23,388 nt of DNA from an uncultured Erysipelotrichaceae bacterium (GCA_902795755.1 CADBMO010000035.1:1-23388); one strand, 5' to 3'. Positions 9,522 through 17,020 are shown, numbered from the stretch's first letter. Notes: generated by a model not told the origin, from the sequence alone. Program-made: numbers and translations.

Positions 9522-9550
9522 AGTATAACATAAAAAGAATTAATTTTAAA
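9522..9550 (-). promoter_or_regulatory. Promoter of the T-box/leuS operon
   Basis: Minus strand -35 TTTAAA (9545-9550), 17-bp spacer, -10 TATACT (9522-9527). It starts just after the stop of the preceding gene and overlaps a weak AT-only inverted repeat (9542-9558). Confidence 0.65.
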
Positions 9551-9556
9551 CTAAAA

Positions 9557-11413
9557 TTATATTTTTTTTCTACTTTCTTCTTCTAAATCTCTATATATAA
9601 TTGCTTGACCTTTATCCACGCCAGCATCTCCCTTATATCCATTCCATTGGTACTGTTCTAATAAATCTGTTTTAGTAACCTCGAAATCACTTTCTAATTC
9701 TTCTTGTAAGTCATTTGCATTTAAACCAACTGCAATTCTCTCTATATCTATTCCCTTTTTCTTTAACGCATCTACAAGATCATCACATGCTCTTAAAATA
9801 GCATTTAATAGTTCTTTTTTTCTTTCTTCTGCTGACTTTAATCCCTTTGACCCTATTTGCTTGGTTTCAAAATTATTAAATAAAATATATTTCTTTTCAG
9901 GATTAAAATACGAAGTTGCTTTCCCTACTATTTTTTTGTTTTCATCATATATAATTAAATTAGTTACGTTTGGATTAATGACACTTTGTACCATAATATC
10001 TTCTCCACCACCACCAAAAACAGCGCAACAACTCATTATATTTCCTAAAAGAAAATTAATTGGATCATCTGATTTTGTCCACTTATAAGTAAAACCTGCT
10101 TCTTGTTTATCTTCTACCAGCGGTAATAGTTTAACTATATCTTTACCTTTTTCATAGATATCCTGCAATCTATCAAAGTCTCTCTTACTAACGCTCATAG
10201 ATATTCCGGCTAAAATTTCAGATAATCTTTCATTACCTTCCCTAATTTTTAAATCGACACTTTCAAAGTATCTTTTTATGTCATCTATATTCATAACCTT
10301 AAGAGTCTTTTTTAACTCATTTATTTCTTCTTCTAATTTTTTATACTCATTAGAATTTTTAGATAATTTTCTAAGTTCTTTTTGTTTTTTCATTAAAAGT
10401 ACGTTTTTACTATTATATATTTCTTTTTTTAAAGTAGAAAAATTTCTATATATCATTTTAGTTATATCCATATTAGAACTATATAAATCATCAGGATTAT
10501 TTAAATATGTTTTTACAAATAATTCTTTAAATTTTGGATTATATGGTCTCGTTTTATCTAATAATAAATCCCATCTTTTTTTCATTTCTTCAGGAGTGAA
10601 ATTACTAACCATTTCTTTAATAATTATAAATGTTTCACTATCTGGTTTATTAAATAATCCAAGTACATAGCACATCTTAAAAATTGAAGATATATACCAT
10701 TCTTTATCAAACCCTTTTAACTCGGTTTCAATATTTTTTATAACTTCTTTATAAAGTTTATAATTAATAACAAATCCTTTAATATCTTCTTTATCTATTT
10801 TCAAATATCTAATTGCTTCTTTAGGAAAATTATTAAGTGCTTCTTCGGTTACTATATTTAGTGATAAAATTCCTAAGTATTTAATTATTGATTCAGTACC
10901 AAATTTATTCAAAAACTCACTATCGAAAGTTCTACCTTTATAATTAATTGGAACACTAGAATCAACTATTATTCTTCCAATATTAGTTACTTTTTTAGGA
11001 ATATTAAGCTCTTGCAATGGATTTCCATCAAAACAAAATGAATTTAAAGTCTCAACGCTATCAGGCAAATCAATGGTAACTAAATTATTTTTATTAAACG
11101 CTGAAACATCAAGTGTTTTTAATTTTTTAGGTAATAATACTTTTTCTATCCCGCAATCATAAAAGCATTCCATTTCAATTCTTGTTAACTTAGTATTGCT
11201 TAAATCTATTGTTTTAAAAGCATTACACGAAAATGCTCTATATTCCATCTTTTCTATAGTAGATGGCAAAGATACTTTTGATGCTCCACACCCTTCAAAG
11301 CATGAATAAGGAATCTCTTTTACTCCTTCTTCAATAATTATTTCATCATATTTTTGATCTTTATACATGTTTGGTTTTAAAACATAATCTTTTTTTATTA
11401 CTAGTGTTTTCAT
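9557..11413 (-). CDS. LRR protein with coiled coil and unfamiliar C-terminal domain, 618 aa
   Basis: No signal peptide is seen, so it is probably cytoplasmic. About residues 20-160 are BspA-type LRR units (IPYSCFEGCGASKVSLPSTI, FYDCGIEKVLLPKKL). A helical middle follows, with a charged probable coiled coil near 325-375 (KKQKELRKLS ... EEEINELKKTL). The C-terminal part, from about 430, contains GNIMSCCAVFGGGGEDIM, then NVTNLIIYDENKKIVGKATS, and a helix rich in Lys and Leu. The Cys pair followed by two strands recalls the fold seen in PcfJ-like mobile-element proteins, but this is a loose resemblance. ATG 11413 is preferred over ATG 11425 because TGAGG lies 6 nt before it. Its promoter faces the mnmL-mnmM promoter. 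Function unknown. Confidence 0.85.
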   Translation of the reverse strand: MKTLVIKKDYVLKPNMYKDQKYDEIIIEEGVKEIPYSCFEGCGASKVSLPSTIEKMEYRAFSCNAFKTIDLSNTKLTRIEMECFYDCGIEKVLLPKKLKTLDVSAFNKNNLVTIDLPDSVETLNSFCFDGNPLQELNIPKKVTNIGRIIVDSSVPINYKGRTFDSEFLNKFGTESIIKYLGILSLNIVTEEALNNFPKEAIRYLKIDKEDIKGFVINYKLYKEVIKNIETELKGFDKEWYISSIFKMCYVLGLFNKPDSETFIIIKEMVSNFTPEEMKKRWDLLLDKTRPYNPKFKELFVKTYLNNPDDLYSSNMDITKMIYRNFSTLKKEIYNSKNVLLMKKQKELRKLSKNSNEYKKLEEEINELKKTLKVMNIDDIKRYFESVDLKIREGNERLSEILAGISMSVSKRDFDRLQDIYEKGKDIVKLLPLVEDKQEAGFTYKWTKSDDPINFLLGNIMSCCAVFGGGGEDIMVQSVINPNVTNLIIYDENKKIVGKATSYFNPEKKYILFNNFETKQIGSKGLKSAEERKKELLNAILRACDDLVDALKKKGIDIERIAVGLNANDLQEELESDFEVTKTDLLEQYQWNGYKGDAGVDKGQAIIYRDLEEESRKKI

Positions 11414-11429
11414 ACTATACCTCATTTTA

Positions 11430-11458
11430 AGTATATCTAAATATTTGATTTAATTCAA
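11430..11458 (-). promoter_or_regulatory. Promoter of the 618-aa LRR gene
   Basis: Minus strand -35 TTGAAT (11453-11458), 17-bp spacer, -10 TATACT (11430-11435). It is interleaved with the oppositely directed promoter at 11445-11473. Confidence 0.7.
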
Positions 11459-11473
11459 CAATAGATATATAAT
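11445..11473 (+). promoter_or_regulatory. Promoter of mnmL-mnmM
   Basis: Plus strand -35 TTGATT (11445-11450), 17-bp spacer, -10 TATAAT (11468-11473). The predicted transcript starts near 11480, leaving only about 10 nt before ATG 11490. Confidence 0.7.
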
Positions 11474-11489
11474 TTCATTGGTGGTTTAC

Positions 11490-12926
11490 ATGTTTAAATA
11501 CTCATTTGATAATAAGAATTATTATACTTTAAATAATTATTTAACAAATAAATTTAATACACGAGTTTTTAAAGTAAGTTTAAACATAGGGTTATCATGC
11601 CCTAACTTTAAAAATGGTGGCTGTATTTTTTGTAAAAATGGTAGTGGTGAGTTTGCTGGTAAACCAACAGATAGTTTAAAAAAACAATTTGATATGGTTA
11701 AAAACATGTTAAATAATAAATGGCCTGATACCAAATACATTGCATATTTTCAAGCGAATACTAATACTTACGCACCCATTAAAGTATTAAAAAAGGCATT
11801 TGAAGAAATATTAACTTTTAAAGATGTTGTTGGTATAAATATTGGGACAAGGCCTGATGCAATAAGCGATGAATGCTTACAGTATCTAAAAGACCTAAGT
11901 AAAAGAACATTTTTAACAATAGAGTTGGGCCTTCAAAGTATGCATGACAAAACCCTTAAATTAATTAATCGTGGTCACGACTTAAAATGTTTTGATGAAT
12001 GTGTTAAAAGATTAAAAGACAATAATATAAATGTTGTTGCTCACATAATTAATGGTTTACCATATGAAACTCATGATATGATGTTAAACACAGTAAAACA
12101 TTTAAATAAATTAAAAATAGATGGTATTAAGATTCATATGTTACATGTTTTAAGAGATACTCAGCTAGAAAAATTGTATGAAAAAGAAAAGTTTCATATT
12201 TTAACTAAAAAAGAATACATAAAAATAGTATGTGATCAAATTGAGGAATTAAATGATAATATTGTTATTCATAGGTTAACCGGGGATGGAAAAAAAGAAG
12301 ATCTAATTGAACCATTATGGACTTTAAAAAAAGTATCAGTACTAAATGACATAGATAAAGAACTAAAAAGACGTGAAACATATCAAGGATTTAATAAAAG
12401 TATATTAAATAAATTACAACAAATATATAATAAATTTGTTAAACCTGGTGATATAGTAGTAGATGCAACTTGTGGTAATGGTAATGATACCTTGTATCTT
12501 TGCAGGCTAGCTAAAAAGGTATTTGCGATAGATATTCAAAAAAATGCTATTAATAATACAAAGAAATTATTAGATAGTAATAATATAACTAATTATGAAT
12601 TAATTAATAATTCACATGAATATATGAATGATTATTTATATGACTATACAGGTAAAATAAGCTTAATTACTTTTAATCTGGGTTTTTTACCGGGCGGAGA
12701 CAAAAGCATTATGACTAATTATAAAAGCACTCTTAATGCCATAAAAAAAGGATTAAACTTATTAAATAAAAAAGGAATAATACTAGTTACTTGCTATCCA
12801 CATAAAGAAGGAAAAAAAGAAAGTAAAGAAATAATTAATTACTTAGATTGTAATAGTATTAAATATAGCATTTACAAAAATACGGATAATACTGAGGCTC
12901 CATTTTTAATAGAAATAAAAAAATAG
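11490..12926 (+). CDS. Fused radical-SAM MnmL and methyltransferase MnmM, tRNA wobble-uridine modification, 478 aa
   Basis: The N-terminal 300 residues match the YtqA/YhcC radical-SAM family: cluster cysteines C37, C45 and C48 (CX7CX2C), then GSGEFAG, KYIAYFQANTNTYAP, IELGLQSMHD and IHRLTGDG. The C-terminal part matches YtqB-type methyltransferases: VVDATCGNGNDTL (SAM-binding motif I, about 322-334), FAIDIQKNAI, and FNLGFLPGGDKSI. In Bacillus these are separate adjacent genes (ytqA and ytqB, now MnmL and MnmM). They convert the cmnm5 group on wobble uridine to nm5 and then mnm5. Here both steps are in one polypeptide. The reading frame opens at TTG 11478, but ATG 11490 is chosen because GGTGG precedes it by 5 nt and the promoter leaves no room for earlier starts. 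All key residues look intact. Confidence 0.93.
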   Translation: MFKYSFDNKNYYTLNNYLTNKFNTRVFKVSLNIGLSCPNFKNGGCIFCKNGSGEFAGKPTDSLKKQFDMVKNMLNNKWPDTKYIAYFQANTNTYAPIKVLKKAFEEILTFKDVVGINIGTRPDAISDECLQYLKDLSKRTFLTIELGLQSMHDKTLKLINRGHDLKCFDECVKRLKDNNINVVAHIINGLPYETHDMMLNTVKHLNKLKIDGIKIHMLHVLRDTQLEKLYEKEKFHILTKKEYIKIVCDQIEELNDNIVIHRLTGDGKKEDLIEPLWTLKKVSVLNDIDKELKRRETYQGFNKSILNKLQQIYNKFVKPGDIVVDATCGNGNDTLYLCRLAKKVFAIDIQKNAINNTKKLLDSNNITNYELINNSHEYMNDYLYDYTGKISLITFNLGFLPGGDKSIMTNYKSTLNAIKKGLNLLNKKGIILVTCYPHKEGKKESKEIINYLDCNSIKYSIYKNTDNTEAPFLIEIKK

Positions 12927-12946
12927 TTCACTTATGTGAACTATTT
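12921..12946. terminator. Bidirectional terminator between convergent genes
   Basis: Stem AAATAGTTCAC/GTGAACTATTT with loop TTAT. The stop codons of both flanking genes (TAG on each strand) lie in the arms. T runs follow on both sides and are longer on the minus strand. Confidence 0.85.
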
Positions 12947-14053
12947 TAGTTTATATGGATTTGTTTTGGTACCTTTACCACCACTAACGATAACATTTCT
13001 TAAATAAATTACAGGGTTTATTCGTTTCATATTATTTGCCTTTGTATAATTGATTTCTCCTTCAATATAAAATACCTTAGAAGTACTATTGGTTAATCTA
13101 TTAATTGTCCATGTACTTATTTCATCACTACATAAATAATTTTTATTTTTGCACTCATTACTAAATACATTAGTACATTTTTCATCATTTGATGCCCTAA
13201 CATAATCAGAAACACTTAATAAACCAATATATTCATTTTCCTTAATTTCATTACATTCAGCATCTACACTTACCTTAGGTCCAATTGATTCATAATCATC
13301 TTCGTTTATGTTATATCCACCAACACATAAATTTTTTGCAACAATTCTAGATTTTTGTGCCGCAGAAAAAGTTTTTAAATAATAGTTTTTTAAAGATTTT
13401 CTTATGTCAGTTTGTAAATAATCCGTAGTAATACCAACTTCACTTTCTTCTTTAGAATTATAGGCAGAATCCCACTGGATAGTTTGATTCCAATTATCCA
13501 CCATAACAACTTTTACGTCACCTTCTGCATCTACTTTTATAATTCTCCACAATTTGTCATTAAACTTTATATAGTTTTTAACGTCTTCACCCTTAAATAT
13601 GTACTCTTCATCCTCTTCATATACACCTGCGCCATATTCATCAATTTTAATAGACTTTACTTTGTCTGCCAAATACATAGGTTCATAACTACCCTTACAT
13701 TTTAAAAATGGAGTATAAGTATATTGTTTGTTTATTTTAGTAACTAGTACATATCCAGAACATACATTATCAGGTTTGTTTGGATCCACAACTCTTTCCA
13801 TTAATTCTACATCTATTAGAGTTGATAAAGTTACTTTAACGGTACCATTATTAGTCTTTGGTAATCTATTTTTTCTAGTTGCAAAGTATTTTTCTGCTGC
13901 AGCCGCCATATTGTTTTCAATATTAGTATATACATCTTCGCCATTACCTTTTGATGAGCAAGAACTAATAATAACTAATATTACAATTATTAGTACTGTA
14001 GCACCCATCAAATAATATATTTTATCTTTAATAAATTCAATAACATTTTTCAT
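12941..14053 (-). CDS. Exported prepilin-like or lipoprotein-like protein, 370 aa
   Basis: Residues 13-31 are a single hydrophobic helix ending in IISSC, where Cys32 could be a lipobox. The following helical stretch NIENNMAAAAEKYF resembles the N-terminal helix of pseudopilin-like proteins. The rest is extracellular by prediction, with several Cys (VCSGYVLV, FLKCKG, LCVGGYN, CTNVFSNECKNKNYLC) that could form disulfides. Blocks FNDKLWRIIKVD and NPVIYLRNVIVSGGKGT are typical of the exported-protein family with W-R-I-I strands seen in low-GC gut bacteria. The SD GAGGTG overlaps the stop of the previous gene, so it is the last gene of a three-gene operon. I cannot tell a lipoprotein from a membrane-anchored protein by eye. 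Function unknown. Confidence 0.85.
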   Translation of the reverse strand: MKNVIEFIKDKIYYLMGATVLIIVILVIISSCSSKGNGEDVYTNIENNMAAAAEKYFATRKNRLPKTNNGTVKVTLSTLIDVELMERVVDPNKPDNVCSGYVLVTKINKQYTYTPFLKCKGSYEPMYLADKVKSIKIDEYGAGVYEEDEEYIFKGEDVKNYIKFNDKLWRIIKVDAEGDVKVVMVDNWNQTIQWDSAYNSKEESEVGITTDYLQTDIRKSLKNYYLKTFSAAQKSRIVAKNLCVGGYNINEDDYESIGPKVSVDAECNEIKENEYIGLLSVSDYVRASNDEKCTNVFSNECKNKNYLCSDEISTWTINRLTNSTSKVFYIEGEINYTKANNMKRINPVIYLRNVIVSGGKGTKTNPYKLK

Positions 14054-14062
14054 TAAGCACCT

Positions 14063-14287
14063 CTATATTTTTCTTTCTAAAACTTCACTATCTTTGTATA
14101 TAGTCATAGTATTAAATAAATCATCTATTGCACTAGTAACATTGTCTTTGCCATCCCCAATTATTTCTTTTCCTTTTGACATTAAAGCATTTACAATACT
14201 CTTATTAGCCGTAACACATTTTTGATGAATGTTTCCATGTTTTTTAATTGTCTTTCCTTGCAAATTATTTACTGTTTCGTATACCAT
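14063..14287 (-). CDS. Small soluble protein of unknown function, 74 aa
   Basis: No family recognised. It has no membrane helix and is predicted to be mostly helical, with basic N-terminal half (KTIKKHGNIHQKCVTANKS) and an acidic middle. ATG 14287 lies 2 nt after the DUF1292 stop, with GGGAG as SD. Its own stop is inside the SD of the next gene. The tight spacing argues that it is real and cotranslated with both neighbours. Confidence 0.75.
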   Translation of the reverse strand: MVYETVNNLQGKTIKKHGNIHQKCVTANKSIVNALMSKGKEIIGDGKDNVTSAIDDLFNTMTIYKDSEVLERKI

Positions 14288-14289
14288 GT

Positions 14290-14544
14290 TTATTCTCCCG
14301 TTAAATTATATATTGCAGCTTGTACTATATTCCAATCTGCATCATCTTTTATGTTTGTTAACGTATATGCATCAGCATCATTTGTTATAATTGCTGCATA
14401 TATATCAACATCTTCTTTTTCATTATCAAACGTATATAATAAATATCTTCTATCGTTTGATGGATTTTTTAAAATAGTTATAGCGTAAGCTTCTACTACC
14501 TCACCATTGTCATCTACTATTTTAATAACGTTAGTGTCAGTCAT
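14290..14544 (-). CDS. DUF1292 family protein, 84 aa
   Basis: Pattern typical of the DUF1292 (YrzB-like) family: IKIVDDNGEVVEAYAITIL, YLLYTF, then IYAAIITNDADAYTLTNIKDDADW ending in an acidic helix. Family members are short acidic cytoplasmic proteins of unknown role. A GTG at 14550 overlaps the SD. ATG 14544 is correct, with AGGAGG 5 nt upstream. It is first in an operon and has a strong promoter of its own. Confidence 0.85.
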   Translation of the reverse strand: MTDTNVIKIVDDNGEVVEAYAITILKNPSNDRRYLLYTFDNEKEDVDIYAAIITNDADAYTLTNIKDDADWNIVQAAIYNLTGE

Positions 14545-14567
14545 ACGCACCTCCTATTATTAATTAT

Positions 14568-14596
14568 ATTATATATCAAATAATTCATTTGTGCAA
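14568..14596 (-). promoter_or_regulatory. Promoter of the DUF1292 operon
   Basis: Minus strand -35 TTGCAC (14591-14596), 17-bp spacer, -10 TATAAT (14568-14573). It abuts the U tract of the upstream terminator. Confidence 0.8.
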
Positions 14597-14599
14597 GTA

Positions 14600-14623
14600 T
14601 TATAAAAGGAGCCATAAGGCTCC
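14600..14623 (-). terminator. Intrinsic terminator of glmS and/or the candidate small RNA
   Basis: Perfect stem GGAGCC/GGCTCC with 4-nt loop followed by TTTTAT on the minus strand. No other terminator is visible between glmS and this point. Confidence 0.85.
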
Positions 14624-14688
14624 AAGGGGGTTTTGTTCACTCATTTACTGTTTCTCGTAAAAGAGTGCTTGCGTGATATTATCACGCT
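14600..14688 (-). ncRNA. Candidate structured small RNA downstream of glmS
   Basis: From the promoter at 14695-14723, transcription would start near 14688 and end at the hairpin at 14608-14623, giving about 88 nt. Hairpin 1 is GCGTGATA/TATCACGC (14671-14687) at the very 5' end. Hairpin 2 pairs CACTC (14663-14667) with GAGTG (14638-14642) and TTTAC (14657-14661) with GTAAA (14644-14648), loop GAGAAACA. Hairpin 3 is the terminator, preceded by AAAACCCCC. The region is clearly richer in G and C than its surroundings and has no ORF with an SD. No known RNA family recognised. The 5' palindrome could also be a DNA operator. Confidence 0.5.
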
Positions 14689-14694
14689 ATTATA

Positions 14695-14723
14695 ATAATA
14701 TATTGTTTTCTTTATAATGTCAA
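14695..14723 (-). promoter_or_regulatory. Sigma-A promoter in the glmS 3' flank
   Basis: Minus strand consensus -35 TTGACA (14718-14723), 17-bp spacer, -10 TATTAT (14695-14700). It drives nothing protein-coding before the terminator 75 nt later. Confidence 0.7.
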
Positions 14724-14747
14724 TCCATTTTTACATAGCTTTACAAA

Positions 14748-16553
14748 TTATTCAACGGTAACTGACTTAGCTAAATTTCTAGGTTGGTCAATAGGGCAAC
14801 CCTTTATTTTTGCAAGATAATAAGCTGTCATTTGAAGTGGTATTATTGTTAGCAATGGCTCAAATACTTTATGAACTTCTGGTACTATTATCCTTCTATC
14901 ATAAAAGATGTCACTTTCTTTTTTTCTATTAGTAATATATATTACGTTAGCACCACGTGTTTTAACTTCTTTTATGTTATTTATTGTTTTTGGTGCAATA
15001 CTATCATCAGTTACTATTGCAATTACAGGAGTACCCTCCTCTATTAACGAAATGGTACCATGTTTTAACTCTCCTGCTGCATATGCTTCACTATGAGTAT
15101 AAGATATTTCTTTTAATTTTAACGATCCTTCTTGTGCAAGTGCATAATCTATTTTTCTACCAATAAAGAATATATCATTTTGATCTTTTATTTCTTCTGC
15201 TATAGTTTTATATATATCGCTCATGGATAATAATTCTTCTATATATCCTGGCACTAGCTTAGAATCTTCTAATATCTTTATCATTTCTTTTTTATTTATT
15301 GTCTTTTTGTTTTCAGCAATATTAAGTGCAATTAAAGTTAGCAATGCAACTTGCGCTGAATACGCCTTAGTTGTTGCAACTGCTATTTCTTTACCAGCTT
15401 CAGTATATAAAACCATTTTCGCTTCTCTAGCAATTGAACTACCTTTCTCGTTTATAATACCAAGGGTATCATTTCCATTTTTATTCGCAATTTTTAATGC
15501 CTCAAATGTATCTGCGGTTTCTCCAGATTGTGAAATCACTATGACCAATTCATCATCTTCTAAAAATTGTTTGTTATACCTAAACTCACTTGCGGTATCA
15601 ACTACGGTTCTTACGTTTGCATACTCTTCAAGCATACACTTGCCAACTAATCCAGCATGGGTTGCAGAACCACATGCAACAATTCTAATTTTATTATACT
15701 TAGTAAAATCTGGCATATTATTTAGTAAACTCTCAACGCCTTCTTTTAAATATGGATTAGTTGTTTTTTTAAACACGTCTGGTTGCTCATGCATCTCTTT
15801 AAGCATAAAGTGTTCATATCCTTTTTTATCAATGGCATCAGCATCATACATAAATTCTTTTATTTGATATTCTTTTTTCTTGCCATCGTTAAATAACTCT
15901 ACTTTATCTCCACTTAATCTAGCATAATCACCATCATCTAATATTATATTTTTCTTTGTTTTATCTAGTATTGCAGGAGCATCTGATGCAATATACTTTT
16001 CATTATCATTAACCCCTACAATTAATGGGCTTTTATTTTTTAATAAATATAAGTTATCTTTATCATCTTCACATATAATACCAAGCGCATAAGAACCATC
16101 TAACATTTTATTAAGTTTATTAATACATGATAGTACATCCTTATCATCTTTATACATGTAATCTAATAGCGTACATATTACCTCAGTATCAGTTTCTGAT
16201 TTAAATACGTATCCTTTTTTTTCTAATTCACTTCTAAGCACGTTATAATTTTCGATAATACCATTATGAACAACGGTAAATTTACCCATTTTATGAGGAT
16301 GAGCATTTGTCGCGTTTGCTTTTCCATGAGTTGCCCATCTTGTATGACCTATTCCAAGAGTCATTTCATCATCAAGATTTAATTTTTCTTTTAAATTAGA
16401 AAGTTTTCCTTCTTCTTTTACTACGTTTACTTTTCCATCTTTTAAGTATGCAACACCAGCTGAATCATATCCCCTGTATTCTAGTCTTTCTAACCCCTCA
16501 GTTAAAACACGTACACCCTTTTTTGAGCCTACGAATCCTACTATTCCACACAT
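14748..16553 (-). CDS. glmS: Glutamine-fructose-6-phosphate aminotransferase (isomerizing), 601 aa
   Basis: Makes glucosamine-6-phosphate from fructose-6-phosphate and glutamine, the first step to UDP-GlcNAc and peptidoglycan. Residues 1-215 are the Ntn amidotransferase, with the catalytic Cys2 (MCGIVGFVG), RLEYRGYDSAG, GHTRWATHG and HNGIIENY. Residues 285-415 and 455-590 are the two SIS sugar-isomerase domains, with ACGSATHAG, VISQSGETADT, LKEISYTHSEAY, and the end DQPRNLAKSVTVE. Length and motifs are complete. GGAGG lies 9 nt before ATG 16553. A ribozyme in the 5' leader links mRNA cleavage to glucosamine-6-phosphate. Confidence 0.98.
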   Translation of the reverse strand: MCGIVGFVGSKKGVRVLTEGLERLEYRGYDSAGVAYLKDGKVNVVKEEGKLSNLKEKLNLDDEMTLGIGHTRWATHGKANATNAHPHKMGKFTVVHNGIIENYNVLRSELEKKGYVFKSETDTEVICTLLDYMYKDDKDVLSCINKLNKMLDGSYALGIICEDDKDNLYLLKNKSPLIVGVNDNEKYIASDAPAILDKTKKNIILDDGDYARLSGDKVELFNDGKKKEYQIKEFMYDADAIDKKGYEHFMLKEMHEQPDVFKKTTNPYLKEGVESLLNNMPDFTKYNKIRIVACGSATHAGLVGKCMLEEYANVRTVVDTASEFRYNKQFLEDDELVIVISQSGETADTFEALKIANKNGNDTLGIINEKGSSIAREAKMVLYTEAGKEIAVATTKAYSAQVALLTLIALNIAENKKTINKKEMIKILEDSKLVPGYIEELLSMSDIYKTIAEEIKDQNDIFFIGRKIDYALAQEGSLKLKEISYTHSEAYAAGELKHGTISLIEEGTPVIAIVTDDSIAPKTINNIKEVKTRGANVIYITNRKKESDIFYDRRIIVPEVHKVFEPLLTIIPLQMTAYYLAKIKGCPIDQPRNLAKSVTVE

Positions 16554-16585
16554 AAATAAATTCCTCCATAATAAAAAATATGTGT

Positions 16586-16724
16586 GAAATACTTCTTTGT
16601 TATAATTTTAATTTTATTTTTTAAAAGTATTTCTTACGATTCCCCGTGATGGCATCCGCCGAATATTCGATAACCATCAACCTCGTCACCTATTTAAAGG
16701 TCTGGCGCTAGATAAAAGTATTTC
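16586..16724 (-). promoter_or_regulatory. glmS ribozyme (GlcN6P-responsive self-cleaving riboswitch)
   Basis: The minus-strand leader matches the glmS ribozyme core: AGCGCCAGA at the cleavage site (cut expected between A16709 and G16708), GTGACGAGGTTG, the helix GATGG/CCATC, and TTCGGCGGATG. The peripheral helix pairs GAAATACTT (16625-16633) with AAGTATTTC (16586-16594). Bound GlcN6P triggers cleavage and mRNA decay, repressing glmS. A second copy of GAAATACTT lies upstream of the cleavage site (16716-16724). Confidence 0.95.
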
Positions 16725-16750
16725 CTCCATCTACTTTAATCTTTAAATAT

Positions 16751-16779
16751 ATTATACAAAAAATAAGAAGCTATTACAA
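16751..16779 (-). promoter_or_regulatory. glmS promoter
   Basis: Minus strand -35 TTGTAA (16774-16779), 17-bp spacer, -10 TATAAT (16751-16756). The -35 lies in the loop of the preceding gene's terminator. Confidence 0.78.
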
Positions 16780-16789
16780 GCTTCTTATT
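16758..16789 (-). terminator. Terminator of the 69-aa gene
   Basis: Stem AATAAGAAGC/GCTTCTTATT with an 8-nt loop and six Ts on the minus strand. It includes the stop codon of the 69-aa gene. Confidence 0.85.
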
Positions 16790-16997
16790 ATTTTATTAAA
16801 TATATTTCTGCACTATCAAGACTAACAAGTTTTACCTCATTATCTAAATATTTAGGATATTTTTTTTCTAAATAATATTTGTCTGTAATAGTATAGCTTA
16901 TGCATTCATCATAATCTGGAGTATTTTCACTTTCAATGTATAAACTTAGTGGTTTAGGACCAAATGCAATTATTGGTAATAATTCTCTTAATGTCAT
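16788..16997 (-). CDS. Small hypothetical protein, 69 aa
   Basis: No family recognised. It opens with MTLRELLPIIAF and alternates short beta-like stretches (LSLYIES, CISYTI, VKLVSLDS, EIYLI). That layout recalls small phage-type and gut-Bacillota proteins starting TLRELL, so a compact beta domain is plausible. ATG 16997 has AAAGGAG 8 nt upstream. It has its own extended -10 promoter and its own terminator, so it is a single-gene unit and very likely expressed. No membrane helix. Confidence 0.8.
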   Translation of the reverse strand: MTLRELLPIIAFGPKPLSLYIESENTPDYDECISYTITDKYYLEKKYPKYLDNEVKLVSLDSAEIYLIK

Positions 16998-17020
16998 AAT
17001 ACTGTCTCCTTTGGCAAATT

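Noticed and set aside
9542..9558. AATTTTA/TAAAATT inverted repeat as terminator of the 618-aa gene
   Set aside because: Seven AT-only pairs with a 3-nt loop are too weak, and the repeat overlaps the leuS promoter.
10278..10670. 130-codon plus-strand hydrophobic frame
   Set aside because: Shadow of the 618-aa LRR gene; no ribosome-binding site or promoter.
6500..14544. Reassigned TGA (Mollicutes code 4)
   Set aside because: Trp is TGG throughout, and TGA ends genes at 8919 and at 19204 and 21751, so the standard code fits.
15223..15867. 214-codon plus-strand frame
   Set aside because: It is antisense to glmS, with no SD, and consists of mirror-image codons of a certain gene.
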